From Arion vulgaris (Eukaryota; Mollusca; Gastropoda; Stylommatophora; Arionidae), in contig CM036758.1 of the NCBI GenBank assembly GCA_020796225.1, positions 24,942,397-25,006,396 on the forward strand: DNA of 64,000 nt, in the 5' to 3' direction. Below are positions 1-12,400 of the stretch, one piece after another. Every line of letters starts with the position of its first letter. The stretch's first letter is position 1. The notes below the pieces were generated by a model. The model did no database searches and was not told the origin of the DNA. It was given only the letters and a program-made list of their open reading frames with translations. The position numbers and the translations under genes are program-made.

Positions 1-455
1 AGTAATGCCACCACTTTACAGAGACCAAGTAATGCCATCTCTTGACAGGGACCAAGTAATGCCATCTCTTTACAGGGACCAAGTAATGCCATCTCTTTAC
101 AGGGACCAAGTAATGCCATCTCTTTACAGGGACCAAGTAATGCCATCTCTTTACAGGGACCAAGTAATGCCATCTCTTTACAGAGACCAAGTAATGCCAT
201 CTCTTTACAGGGACCAAGTAATGCCATCTCTTTACAAAGACCAAGTAATGCCATCTCTTTACAAAGACCAAGTAATGCCACCACTTTACAAAGACTAAAC
301 AATGCCACCACTTTACAGGGACCAAGTAATGCCATCTCTTTACAGAGACCAAGTAATGCCATCTCTTTACAGAGACCAAGTAATGCCATCTCTTGACAAA
401 GACTAAACAATGCCACCACTTTACAAGGACCAAGTAATGCCATCTCTTTACAAAG
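1..455. repeat. Minisatellite, 27-bp unit
   Basis: About 16 head-to-tail copies of a 27-bp unit built around AATGCCATCTCTTTACAG and GACCAAGT, with C/T and G/A variants. The period is divisible by three, so one frame stays open from base 5 and reads MPSLYRDQV repeatedly. There is no other sign of coding. The array is cut by the window edge. Confidence 0.95.
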
Positions 456-654
456 ACAAAGACACTATGTCACTCTTATCAAAAAAATGCTGCAAGCTTG
501 ATTCATTCCAAGACAAAGTCTATCTCTCTTGTGATTCTAGACAAAGTCAATCTGTATTTGTCAGCTTCTGTTAGCTATACTTGAACACAGCTAGTCACTA
601 CTTATCCCTGCTGTCCACTACTTGCATGATTTGACATGGACTGATCACTGCAGG

Positions 655-1035
655 CGTCAACAATTTGCAGAATTATACTTGTCTTTGTTCCGGGGCACAT
701 GGGTGTTGTTGGCAATGAGAGAGGCTGGCTGGCTCTGCCGGCATATCAGAGGGCCAGCCAATGGACAGAGCTGACATCGTGAACGCCCTTATAGATCGAG
801 GCCGCAGAGAAGACCTTCATCTAAACCAATCCACGTCAACTACTAGATTGCGAGAACTGGGTTTGAAGATTGGTGTGGCAAGAAAAGAACGGTACAACAG
901 GTATACGAGTCGGTTCATCAATCAAAATAGAACTGGTACGGTCAGTCGCTAGACGCTGTTGGAGATATTGCTAATGAGATCGGAGCACCTATGGACATGT
1001 TGGAGTGCAATGAAGATATTCCAAACTGAAATCTG
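655..1035 (+). pseudogene. LINE-A 3' fragment (RNase H end and C-terminal tail)
   Basis: Translation gives a decayed RNase H block (VPGHMGVVGNERG) followed, after a frameshift, by MDRADIVNALIDRGRREDL and a tail. Closely similar text recurs at 42.1 kb (+) and 52.8 kb (-), which defines a dispersed LINE family. RNase H downstream of the reverse transcriptase is known from I-group non-LTR elements. Frameshifts and stops show it is dead. Confidence 0.75.
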
Positions 1036-1189
1036 ACTCAATGAAATGCTACTTCAATAGTCTTGGTTTTATGACTCCATCACCAAATACAATCTCTCTC
1101 TATATATAAACATATACAAATCATGAAAAGTAAATTGCATGCACAAAAATGTTACTGGCCATAACTGGAACACAAGCAAATGATACTAG

Positions 1190-1370
1190 TGATACAACAA
1201 AGTAAAGACACTACCCAGAACAGCATATATACAGTACCTGCACCAGGTAAGAGCAGCATAAAATTATTCAGGTACAGATACACAGCACCTGCACTAGGTA
1301 AAAACAACATAACCCAGGTACACAAAACAGCATATGTACAGTACCTACTCTTGGACAAAATATGCATGAT
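1190..1370. repeat. Degenerate tandem repeat, about 57 bp x 3
   Basis: Three imperfect copies centred on ACCTGCACCAGGTAA, CACCTGCACTAGGTAA and TACCTACTCTTGG, each preceded by a CAGGTACA- or GTACAG-like stretch. The rest of 1036-1514 is AT-rich with no recognisable feature. Confidence 0.6.
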
Positions 1371-1514
1371 ATAATGAGTAGATAAACATATATCTGGTTG
1401 TAAATTAAAGTGACACTCATCAAGTCCAACTGTGTCAAAATTATAATACCAGTTAATGTTTCCAACACAAACTTCACAAAATAAACTGTGTCACAACCAG
1501 TTACCACACTATAT

Positions 1515-1780
1515 ATTCCTCTTCTACCGTTGTTAAGTTACATAGGACCTGCAAATAATGTATCCATACCGCTCTGTCCTGGGCAACTGGCTCAATCTCT
1601 TCCGTGGAATTGAGTCCAATATTTCTTGGCTCTCGCTGCACAGTTTGTTTCGGGGTTTCCATAGGACCTTTCTTGAACCTTTGTCTCCCACTTCAATGCC
1701 TGCTTTAGTATTCTTTGATCATTTCTTCTCAAGGTATGCCCAACATATCTCAATCTTCTTCTTATACCACAATGACGAGA
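1515..1780 (-). pseudogene. LINE-E 3' fragment
   Basis: The reverse complement aligns almost base for base with the LINE-E end at 13.49-13.76 kb: a GTTGGGCATACCTTGAG start, then the lysine/arginine-rich KQALKW block and the AQDRAVW region. A plus-strand open frame of 91 residues over the same bases is antisense and not a gene. Small indels break the coding frame. Confidence 0.75.
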
Positions 1781-2014
1781 TATTTAATAATGCACATAAC
1801 CAGCCATCATTTTGTCCAAGTTCTTCCCCCTAGATTGTGAAGTTGATGTGTATCTAAGGTCAGAACTTATAAACATGTGATTTTCTGATCATGTTAACAA
1901 GATTTTAATCAACACAAACTGGCAATAATTTTACGCATTTATAAATACATGACTTATACCCAAACACAGGTTAAAGGTGATCAAATAAACAAACAAATAA
2001 ATCGTATATTAATA

Positions 2015-2264
2015 ATGCCAATGTGTTGCCGAGGCTCGCAAGGGGAGCAAAGACTAGTAACACTACGAACTACAAAGCATGTTGACTAAGGTAGGAATCT
2101 AGGTAAGCTATTCTAGTAAATAAAAAGCAAAGCAGAAATCGGATGTGCTGGCCTACTTGTAGGTGCATAACTGACAAAACACATAATCACTCTTAGGCAC
2201 AGATCCCATTCAAATTACAAAGAGTAGTTTAACAAGCGGTGGATATGGAGCATTCGAAGAAGAA
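2015..2264 (+). repeat. SINE-1 copy with target-site duplication
   Basis: A 250-bp element flanked by TATATTAATA (2005-2014) and TATACTAATA (2265-2274), a 10-bp duplication with one mismatch. It ends in CGAAGAAGAA. The body (AGTAAATAAAAAGCAAAGC, GGCCTACTTGTAGG) recurs at 5.2, 5.7 and 54 kb. The module around GTCGTAAGAGGCGACT seen in sister copies is decayed here. Confidence 0.88.
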
Positions 2265-2670
2265 TATACTAATACCTATTTGTGAGTACATAAAAAGAAC
2301 TGGTTAGCACTGTAGACAAAATTATGACACAGAAGAGAAAGCAATTAAAGTTAAGATTGCTGCAAATAAATGGTATAGGTTTCAATTTTCTTTTAGTTGT
2401 ATTTTTATATGTCCAACTTTCTCATTTATTTCTCAGTATTTCAATTTTCTCATTCTTTTTTTGCAGCATCCGTCAATTTTCTTTAATTGTGAGATACTTC
2501 TGAACAGATCTATTTGTTCTCTTCTACGTCCATGATATATGCAGAACTCTTCTGTAACATTCATATTCAAGAACTCAGAAATATATATATTTATATCTAA
2601 AAAAGACTATGCTAGTCTCTTAGTCCTAGGACATCTCACAGGATAAATGGCTGAGTGTGCATATATATGA
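2265..2670. other. No recognisable feature
   Basis: AT-rich sequence with T-rich runs. I see no exon, repeat family or RNA gene. Confidence 0.5.
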
Positions 2671-2687
2671 ATAGAATCTGTATTCAA

Positions 2688-2763
<76 letters not shown>

Positions 2764-2784
2764 CATTTTGAACACAGATTCTAT
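2671..2784. repeat. Inverted repeat around an (AT)n tract
   Basis: Two arms of about 28 bp (left 2671-2698, right 2757-2784) match as reverse complements at 25 of 28 positions. They flank a perfect AT dinucleotide run of about 60 bp, so the whole can fold into one long hairpin or cruciform. Confidence 0.85.
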
Positions 2785-3333
2785 CAGTCTCCCATTTCTA
2801 AAGACATGAGGGTTCTAGCCTCAGCCTAGACATGGTTTCACTCCATACTGTGGCAAATGTTTCAAATGTAACTCACACATTACATTGCAATATCACAAGC
2901 ATGTGCTTCTATTCCTCAGCCTACAAATCCCTCAAGTAATTGTCTAAATGGAAATATGTATTTTTCAACGATATCCACACATATCTAACATAAAAAGGAA
3001 ACTTAATAAAATGCTGGAGGAGGCAGTAGAAATGGTTACAGATAAACAGTCTTACAGGACGATTGAAGTGAGTGATAATTTGCAAAGGACATGTTACATG
3101 AAAATCTATATATAATTGCACTTCAAGGGTTCAAATTCATTATCGGACAAGTTTTTGTCCCAAATGTTTCAGATTATACAAATATATGATCAGCAACAAG
3201 AAGATAAACAATCAAAATTTGTGAATAATCTGGTTGGTAAGCACCTACGTATTTTACAATTCGTTTCTACAACAGAGAGCTCCCAGAGACAAGCTGTTTC
3301 TCAACATTCCCACCTGGAGTGCACAAAGAGTTG
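2785..3333. other. Downstream flank of ADI1 copy 1
   Basis: This follows the stop codon of ADI1 copy 1 in the direction of transcription and should hold the 3' untranslated region. I could not fix a polyadenylation site; the first minus-strand AATAAA I found is near 2425, outside this block. No repeat family was recognised. Confidence 0.4.
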
Positions 3334-3459
3334 TTAACTGGAGACTCTTCCAACAGATCTGAGAAAATTTGTCCTTGCAGGATGTTCATCTGCTCCAGGA
3401 CGGTTGATTGGTGTCCAGATAGGCTCTCCTACAAACAGCCGCTTCACCTTGATATAGTT
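3334..3459 (-). CDS. ADI1: ADI1 copy 1, exon 4 and stop
   Basis: Encodes residues 142-182: [15 protein letters not shown], then [14 protein letters not shown], ending VGRVSS and TAA. Acceptor TTTTCAG. The [14 protein letters not shown] segment is the conserved ARD C-terminal strand; the tail after it is short compared with copy 2. Confidence 0.93.
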   Translation of the reverse strand, partial: NYIKVKRLFVGEPIWTPINRPGADEHPARTNFLRSVGRVSS

Positions 3460-6400
3460 CTGAAAACAAATTTGAATAAGAAAATGCATAAGTCAATTGT
3501 TTATAAATGGTAGAAATAATGACAAAAATTGATTGCATTCACAAAAATAAAATAAAATTCAAACTGTGGAGATCAATAAAATTCCCATTATCTTCAAATT
3601 ATAATAAGCAAGGGCAATAGTGACTGACAAAGCTGTTGTTTTCTGTGCCGAAATTGCCAATACCAGTTTCAGATAAAAATTAAATTGGGATTAAACTGGT
3701 ATCGGCAATTTAGTTTGCAGTCGAAACCAAGTTTTCAGCATAGTCCAAAACTGCAAGAACAGTGTTACAGTTGTTAATGTGATATATATGTATCTGTCTT
3801 GAAGTGCTTGTGCATTGCAATGTACACAGTGCACATTAATTTGGATATCAGTAAATATTAAAAGATTCATGTATATGACGTAGACATTTCTGATTATGAA
3901 CACCAGCTTCAAGTGCACTTCAAGTATGAAAATGTGAGTTAATTTCCCCATTTTCAGTCAGCAGCACAAAAGTATATCACTAGAGCACTGTCTCTGTAGT
4001 GATCCCTGTATCTGTAAATTGTGAAATCAGTACTCTTAATGACTTGACCACCATGTAGGTACAGTGCTCTCATAGTTTAATAGATATCTGAGAACATTTT
4101 GCATCATTCCTAAAATTAGCTTCAATTTAAACTGAATTTCAACCAAAATAGCTGTCTGCTGTCAGAACCAGCCACACATTCTGCTACAGTACTAAAGATC
4201 TGTACAGGATGTGTGAAGTAGGTCAACTTCATCCCCAGTTACCATTATTTCCCAGTTGTTCTAGTACCCAAATGGGACTAGGACAACCTGAGAGTTGTTC
4301 TATGGTCAAAATAATCTTATACCATGGGATCGAACCAAGATCATCCCATCTAGAAGGTCTGTCCACTAACCAGTGAGCCACATGACTTTCAAATATTCTG
4401 CACATTATCATCACCATTGGCCTTTTTGTCTTAGGAGACAATAGGTTTTGCGTCACATAGTTTGTGACCTTTCAGGCGCATGCTTGAGAAATTTTTATGG
4501 AGTAGCTGATTTACCAAAGCATCAACTACCCCCTCTTGACTTCGTTGATTGAGTCCAGAGGAGTGCAGGCATGACATCTGTATCAGCTTGGTTACAGTAG
4601 CTGCCTGTAAGGCATCAAATATTCTACTAATACAATCAGAAAATGATAAACTTGTAACAAAAATTATCTTACATTTCTGTTCAAGGTAAATCTGTGGTAG
4701 ATTCCAGCTGGCACAATAATCAAATCATTCTTGGTCACCTCCACACGAATCCACTTATCATTAATGTCACGCAGATCAAAATATCCAGTGCCGTCGACAA
4801 TAAAGCGTATCTCTTCATCAGAATGGATATGCTCTGTGAAGAATGCCTTGAGCTAAAAACAAAATAAAACAAGTGTTGAACCACAATATCCACTGTCTAT
4901 AACAATAAAAAGTATCTCTTTACCAGATGGAATATGCTCTGTGAGGAATGTTCTGAGCTAAAAAAAAAAGTAGTATATATAAAAATAAACATGAGCTGAA
5001 ACAAATTGTATTTAACACAAGACATGTTTTTATTCTCTCCCACACTCCATGTGTTATGCAGTGCCGTGTCAATTAGGATGAGTAATCAGTCCTCGACATC
5101 TTACTATCCCTAGTATGTTCATCAGTTCTGTTGTTACCTTTGTTTTATGCCGCCCATGTGGTGCCGGGGCCTGCAAGGGAAGCAAAGAATAGTACCACTG
5201 CAACCTACAATGCAGGTCGTAAGAGGCGACTGATGTAGGCCCTAGGGTGCTACCCTAGTAAATAAAAAGCAACGCAGAAATCAGATGTGCTGGCCTACTT
5301 GTAGGCACGTAACTGGCACAGCATACAATCGCTCTTAGGCACAGATCACATACAAATCACAGAGTGGTTAACAAGTGGTCAATATGAAGCATTCAAAGAA
5401 GAAGTTTTATGCAATGAGGTGATGCTGTCCACTATTTTCTCTTTCTATTGTTTTCTATCTCTGTTATCATTAATATTGCTTGCAACCATGAAGTTCTCTC
5501 ACTCTTATCTTCTACATCCTTTATTTCATTCACTTGAAATATTTTCCATATATTCAATGTTGTCTCCTGCATAAATTTCACTATCTTTTGTAGCTCATAT
5601 AGAGGCACATTCAGTTTTCTTTTTAGTGTTGTTCCCCTCAGCCAGTGAGTTTTCCTCAGTATATAGTGCAGGGCCACACGGCTGATTTTCTAACCTTATA
5701 TTTTGTATACATGTGGCCAGGGCTCACAAGGGGAGCAAAGAATAGTAACATTGCGATCTAAAAGTCATGTCGCAATAGGTGACCGAGGTAGGGACCTAGG
5801 CAAGCTACCCTAGTAAATAAAAAGCATCTCAGAAATTGAATGTACTGGTCTACTTGTAGGCGCATAACTGGCACAATGGACAATCGCTTTCAGGTTTAGA
5901 TTCCATACAAATCACAAAGAGTGGTTTAACAAATGGGCGATATGGAGCGTTCGAAGAAGTATACACATGGAGTCAGTTACGTCCTATTCTGAGACTTGGA
6001 ATGACATCTCCATCAAATTTGCTCATATTTTTGTAGTCCACCTGTATTAGTATTGATGGCTTTCTGATTGACATAACCACACTTTTCTGTTGATATGTAA
6101 CTGTTACATCCAGTTTCTCTCCTGCATCACCTTCTTTGATCAGCCGGTCTGCTGTCTCATTTCCTGGTATTACACCTTATGTTCTCATCTACAGTCCTGT
6201 ATAAAACCATATCGAAATGAACATAAGAAATGAGAAGAAGTTATAGAGAAGGCAACTCTAAGAGACGACAACAATATAAAAGAAGACATTAGTAAATATA
6301 TACATGTTCTATTCATTGTTCATAGAATCACAAAAATTGAGTTTACATTAATATCTCTCCTGTAGCATGACATTCACACAAAACATACTGTTAGTGCACA

Positions 6401-9400
6401 CACTAAACTCTCACCTCCCACTCAACATGACAGGTAGACAAATTTATACAGCAAAATTATACTCCATCTGTGTAGGATAATTCACAGCTCACTGCACTGC
6501 ACACCATGCAGAGAGTTTGTTTAGGTTCTTAGACATAGAACAACGCTATAGAAATATCCTTCCCAGAGTTATATAGGAAATCGCCCGAGTGGTTACCGGG
6601 CACAAATTTGGGGTGTAAAGAATAGAGCCACTGTTACCTGCCACGCATGTCGTAAGAGGCGAATAAGGAGGTTTGGCTGAAATCGGATGCACGTGTCCTA
6701 AACGTGTAGAAGTCTATGCGTTTAGGGGCCTACCAAACCAATGTGCAACGTATACACGTTCTTGGCAAAGATCAAACCTATCACAAAGAGTGATTAAAAT
6801 TGGTAGTAAAGAACGAACGCAAAGAAGAAGAAGATATAGGAAATGCAGTGAATACACATAACTCTTTGGGGCTGTCCATAAATAAATATAATGCAAAACT
6901 GACTTGAATGAAACTTAAACTTCTACTTATAATAAGAACATGAACATACCCTTTCATCATAGTTTGGTAGAGTGTCTCGTGAAATCTCACAAACATCTTC
7001 ATAAGTGTAGCCTCTCTTTCTCTTTAGTTCTGCATAGCCCTCATCTGTCTCCCAATTATCAGCATTGAACTGAAACAATGACAGTTATAACAAAGTTAAT
7101 TTTCTGCTCAACTCAACATTACTATTTTTATAGCCAACATGCAAAGATAAACAGTAAACAAGTACAGACAACAAGAAAATAAGTGAAGACAACAAGAAAA
7201 CAAGTAAAGACAACAAGAAAACAAATGAAGACAACAAGAAAACAAGTAAAGACAACAAGAAAACAAGTAAAGACAACAAGAAAACAAGTAAAGACAACAA
7301 GAAAACAAGTAAAGACAACAAGAAAACAAGTAAAGACAACAAGAAAACAAGTAAAGACAACAAGAAAACAAGTAAAGACAACAAGAAAACAAATGAAGAC
7401 AAGAAAACAAGTAAAGACAACAAGAAAACAAGTAAAGACAACAAGAAAACAAGTAAAGACAACAAGAAAACAAATGAAGACAACAAGAAAACAAATGAAG
7501 ACAACAAGAAAACAAATGAAGACAACAAGAAAACAAGTAAAGACAACAAGAAAACAAGTAAAGACAACAAGAAAACAAGTAAAGACAACAAGAAAACAAG
7601 TAAAGACAACAAGAAAACAAATGAAGACATCAAGAAAACAAGTGAAGACAACTAGAAAACAAGTGAAGACAACTAGAAAACAAGTGAAGACAACTAGAAA
7701 ACAAGTAAAGACAACTAGAAAACAAGTAGAAGACAACAGAAAACAAATGAAGACAACTAGAAAACAAGACAACTAGAAAACAAATGAAGACAACTAGAAA
7801 ACAAATGAAGACAACTAGAAAACAAATGAAGACAACTAGAAAACAAATGAAGACAACTAGAAAACAAATGAAGACAACTATAAAACAAATGAAGACAACT
7901 ATAAAACAAATGAAGACAACTATAAAACAAATGAAGACAACGAGAAAACAAATGAAGACAACTAGAAAACAAATGAAGACAACTATAAAACAAATGAAGA
8001 CAACTAGAAAACAAATGAAGACAACTAGAAAACAAATGAAGACAACTAGAAAACAAATGAAGACAACTAGAAAACAAATGAAGACAACTAGAAAACAAAT
8101 GAAGACAACTAGAAAACAAGACAACTAGAAAACAAATGAAGACAACTAGAAAACAAGACAACTAGAAAACAAATGAAGACAACTAGAAAACAAATGAAGA
8201 CAACTAGAAAACAAATGAGACAACAGAAAACAAATGAAGACAACTAGAAAACAAGTAAAGACAACTAGAAAACAAGTGAAGACAACTAGAAAACAAGTGA
8301 AGACAACTAGAAAACAAGACAACTAGAAAACAAATGAAGACAACTAGAAAACAAGACAACTAGAAAACAAATGAAGACAACTAGAAAACAAATGAAGACA
8401 ACAGAAAACAGAAATAGAAACAAATAAAAACAAATAAGACAACTAGAAAACAAATGAAGACAACGAAAACAAATGAAGACAACGAGAAAACAAATGAGAC
8501 AACTATAAAACAAAGTGAAGACAACTAAAAACAAGATGAAGACAACAAGAAAACAAAGTGAAGACAAACTACTAAAACAAGTGAAGACAACTATAAAACA
8601 AGTGAAGACAACTATAAAACAAGTGAAGACAACTATAAAACAAGTAAGACAACAGAAAACAGAGACAACTATAAAACAAGTGAAGACAACTATAAAACAA
8701 GTGAAGACAACTATAAAACAAATGAAGACAACTATAAAACAAATGAAGACAACTATAAAACAAATGAAGACAACTATAAAACAAATGAAGACAACTATAA
8801 AACAAATGAAGACAACTATAAAACAAATGAAGACAACTATAAAGCAAATGAAGACAACTAGAAAACAAATGAAGAACAACAATAAAACAAATGAAGACAA
8901 CTATAAAACAAATGAAGACAACGAGAAAACAAATGAAGACAACTATAAAGCAAATGAAGACAACAGAGAAAACAAATGAAGACAACTGAGAAACAAATGA
9001 AGACAACTATAAAACAAATGAAGACAACTATAAAACAAATGAAGACAACTATAAAACAAATGAAGACAACTATAAAACAAATGAAGACAACGAGAAAACA
9101 AATGAAGACAACTAGAGAACAAATGAAGACAACTAGAAAACAAATGAAGACAACTAGAAAACAAATGAAGACAACTAGAGAACAAATGAAGACAACTAGA
9201 GAACAAATGAAGACAACTAGAAAACAAATGAAGACAACTAGAGAACAAATGAAGACAACGAGAAAACAAATGAAGACAACTAGAGAACAAATGAAGACAA
9301 CTAGAGAACAAATGAAGACAACTATAAAACAAATGAAGACAACTATAAAACAAATGAAGACAACTATAAAGCAAATGAAGACAACGAGAAAACAAATGAA

Positions 9401-12400
9401 GACAACTAGAAAACAAATGAAGACAACTATAAAACAAATGAAGACAACTATAAAACAAATGAAGACAACTATAAAACAAATGAAGACAACTATAAAACAA
9501 ATGAAGAACAGAAAACAAATGAAGACAACTAGAAAACAAATGAAGACAACTAGAGAACAAATGAAGACAACTAGAAAACAAATGAAGACAACTAGAGAAC
9601 ATAGACTAGCTCTGTAGTTCCAGCAAAAATTCTATGGATCTCTTCAAAAACTGCACATGTGAAATGTGAACTGTAGGATGCGATCCCAGATTTGAACCCA
9701 TTACCTTCAGAACACAAGGCAAATGGAGGAGGAATGGTAATAAGATGGATATGTCAACTAAATACTATGCACATAAAAAATCCTAGTATGTGATGACACA
9801 CAAATGTAAGAGTTGACCAGTGATACTTGTTGCAAAACAATTCATCAGTATGTGTAGTGCTCTAGCAATATATTTAAAAGATGAATCTAAACGTGATAAG
9901 TTAAATGACTATCTTGACAGACTTATTACATCACATGACATCAAAATAACCATGCAGTGGATCCCTGGACATTCAAACACACCTGGAAATGACAAAGCAG
10001 ATAGGCTAGCCAAGAAAGGGTCAACACAGGAACAACCAATCACAGCAACAACTCTCCATACACCAAAGCAAATCCTAATGACAACAAATAAAGAAATTTG
10101 GCTGAACAGATGGGCCATGGGAAACACAGGAAGAGATGTGTACACCCATATGGCCAGCCCTAACCTTAATAACAACATCAACCACCTTACAAGAAGAGAT
10201 CAGAGCACCATTTTTAGACTCCGAACCCAACACATAACACTTAATAATCACTTAACAGAATTCATCCACAACACACTCCAGAGTGCCAACTGTGTGCACA
10301 TCATGAAACCGTTCACCACCACCTCTTCAAGTGTCAAGCACTAGAAGACATCAGAAAGACCCTCCTTCCTCCAAGGCCAGATAAATGGAACACATTATAC
10401 GGAACAAAAGAACAACTTACAGACACATGCAGATACCACTACATAGCATTGGACCGAAGGGTAAGAGCTCAAGTGCCAGGATCATTGAAGAAGAAGAAAT
10501 GACTATCTGCAACACTTTATATCAACATTCTTAAATTTTTTCCAGTAACTCTTGTTTGAAGTGTGTGTGTATTTATTTATGAGCTCATTGGTTAATAATA
10601 TTCCTTTCTTACTTTCGTGAGCGTCTGTAGCTCAAGCGGTAGTGAGCTTGATCACGAACCCAAGCGTACCTGGTTCAAACCCCATGGTGGGCAAGTTTGG
10701 AAGCATATTCGTTTCCGTGGGAGAGTCTGTAGCTCAAGCGGTAGTGAGCTTGATCACGAACCCAAGCGTAACCGGTTCAAACACCATGGTGGGCAAGTTT
10801 GGAAGCAAATTCATTTCCGTGGGATTTTACAAAAGGTAAAAATAGACCTCACCATTCAGAAAGCAATGGCAAACTACTGAACGTATAAGTGGTGGCTAGA
10901 AAATCAACGACTAGTTTACTGTGGTTGATGGCTATGTCCTTTAGGATATGCCACGATTTTCATTCTTACTTTCATTTGATGGAAATATTGACTATATATA
11001 CTTTTTCCCTTCAGTTTTACCACTATGAATTCAGGCATAGTTGTGGTGCCTAATGTGGCATCTTTGACTTATTTTTGTGTGAGGGCTTGCTTCCCTTATC
11101 CCCAGTGTCCCTTAACATTCAGGTGAGTCGTACTCCAACTTTAGAGTTAGTCAATATATTCAATGTTGTCTTTTGTAGCTCTCACAGAGATCTGTGGAGT
11201 TTTCTTTCCAATGTGGTTTCACTAGGCCAGTGAGTTTGTCTCAGTATGTCATATTCGGAGCAATCTTGAAGTATGTATCTACAGTCTAAGATGCCTGTTC
11301 ACATGGCAGAATTTCTAATCTTGAATGTTGTATACATATGGCTGTGGAGTCTATTGTGTCCTGTTCTGAGGTACAGAATGACAACTTGTTCTAATCTGCT
11401 CATTTTTTGGTAATCGTCCTGTGTTAGAATTGGTGGCTTTCCGATTGATTTAATCACTCTTTTCTTAGCGATAGGTAACTGGTACATCTGGTACTCTCCT
11501 GCAGGAACTTCAATGGCCAGGTCTACTGTTTGATTTCCTGATATTCCAGTTAGACAGAATCCACTGCAAGATGACCTCGTACCATATCTCTCTCTCTTGC
11601 GTTCCCGGCCTAGACTGATGCACCAACTTCATGAATTTTACCATGGTTTTAAGGGACTCTGTTTCTCCTTTAAAGCTTTTCGCGAAGCTCTGTGTTTAGG
11701 GGACATGTTTTTTTTCTTATACCTGCTAACCGTTGACAGTCTTACAGAGTGTGTTCTGCCGTTATGTCCACCTTTTGCAGGGGCACAGGCTAGTTGTGCC
11801 AATCTTAAATTTGTGGAACATGTGGGCTTGGAGCTTGTTGTGACCTGTGCGGAGGCGAAGGATGGCAACTTGTTCACTACGTGAGAGGCCATAGTATCCG
11901 TCGCTGTTGTTAGCCTGAGGATGGTCTTTTGTCCATTTGTCTCTGTAGTGCGAACCGATGGTTGTTCTGGCTTCCTCATAACTGATCTCGTGATCAGTCT
12001 GAGGTAGTCGTCCGCCTTCTTTTGCCAGTTTGTCGGCACGTTCATTGCCACTTATGTTACAGTGTGATGGAATCCACTGAATGACGGTGCGTTTGAGTGA
12101 TCGCGTTAGTTCATTGGTGGTCATTTTGAGTTCATTCATCTGTTTTGCCTACGCTTTTGAGTGCCGTGATGATCGATAGAGCATCGGTGAATATCACGAC
12201 CTTATTGCGAGAGGCGTCTCTTCTCTCTAGGATCATTTTGGCCGCTGCCCTTATTGCCTCCGCTTCTGCTCGGTAGTTATTCTGCTCACTTCTGCACCAT
12301 CTAAAAAGTTATGTTTGTGGACCTGGCAATTTTCTGGGCTGAAGTGCTTAAAGTGCTGATTTTGCATCTGTAAAAACAGCAGGTTGTGAATCAAGCCTGG

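Noticed and set aside
1558..1833. A 91-residue plus-strand frame near the window start
   Set aside because: It is antisense to a LINE-E fragment that aligns with 13.49-13.76 kb.
7085..9617. Several open frames of 110-220 residues on both strands
   Set aside because: They are translations of the 21-bp minisatellite; open because the period is divisible by three and the unit lacks stops in several frames. No start context, composition or conservation supports a protein.
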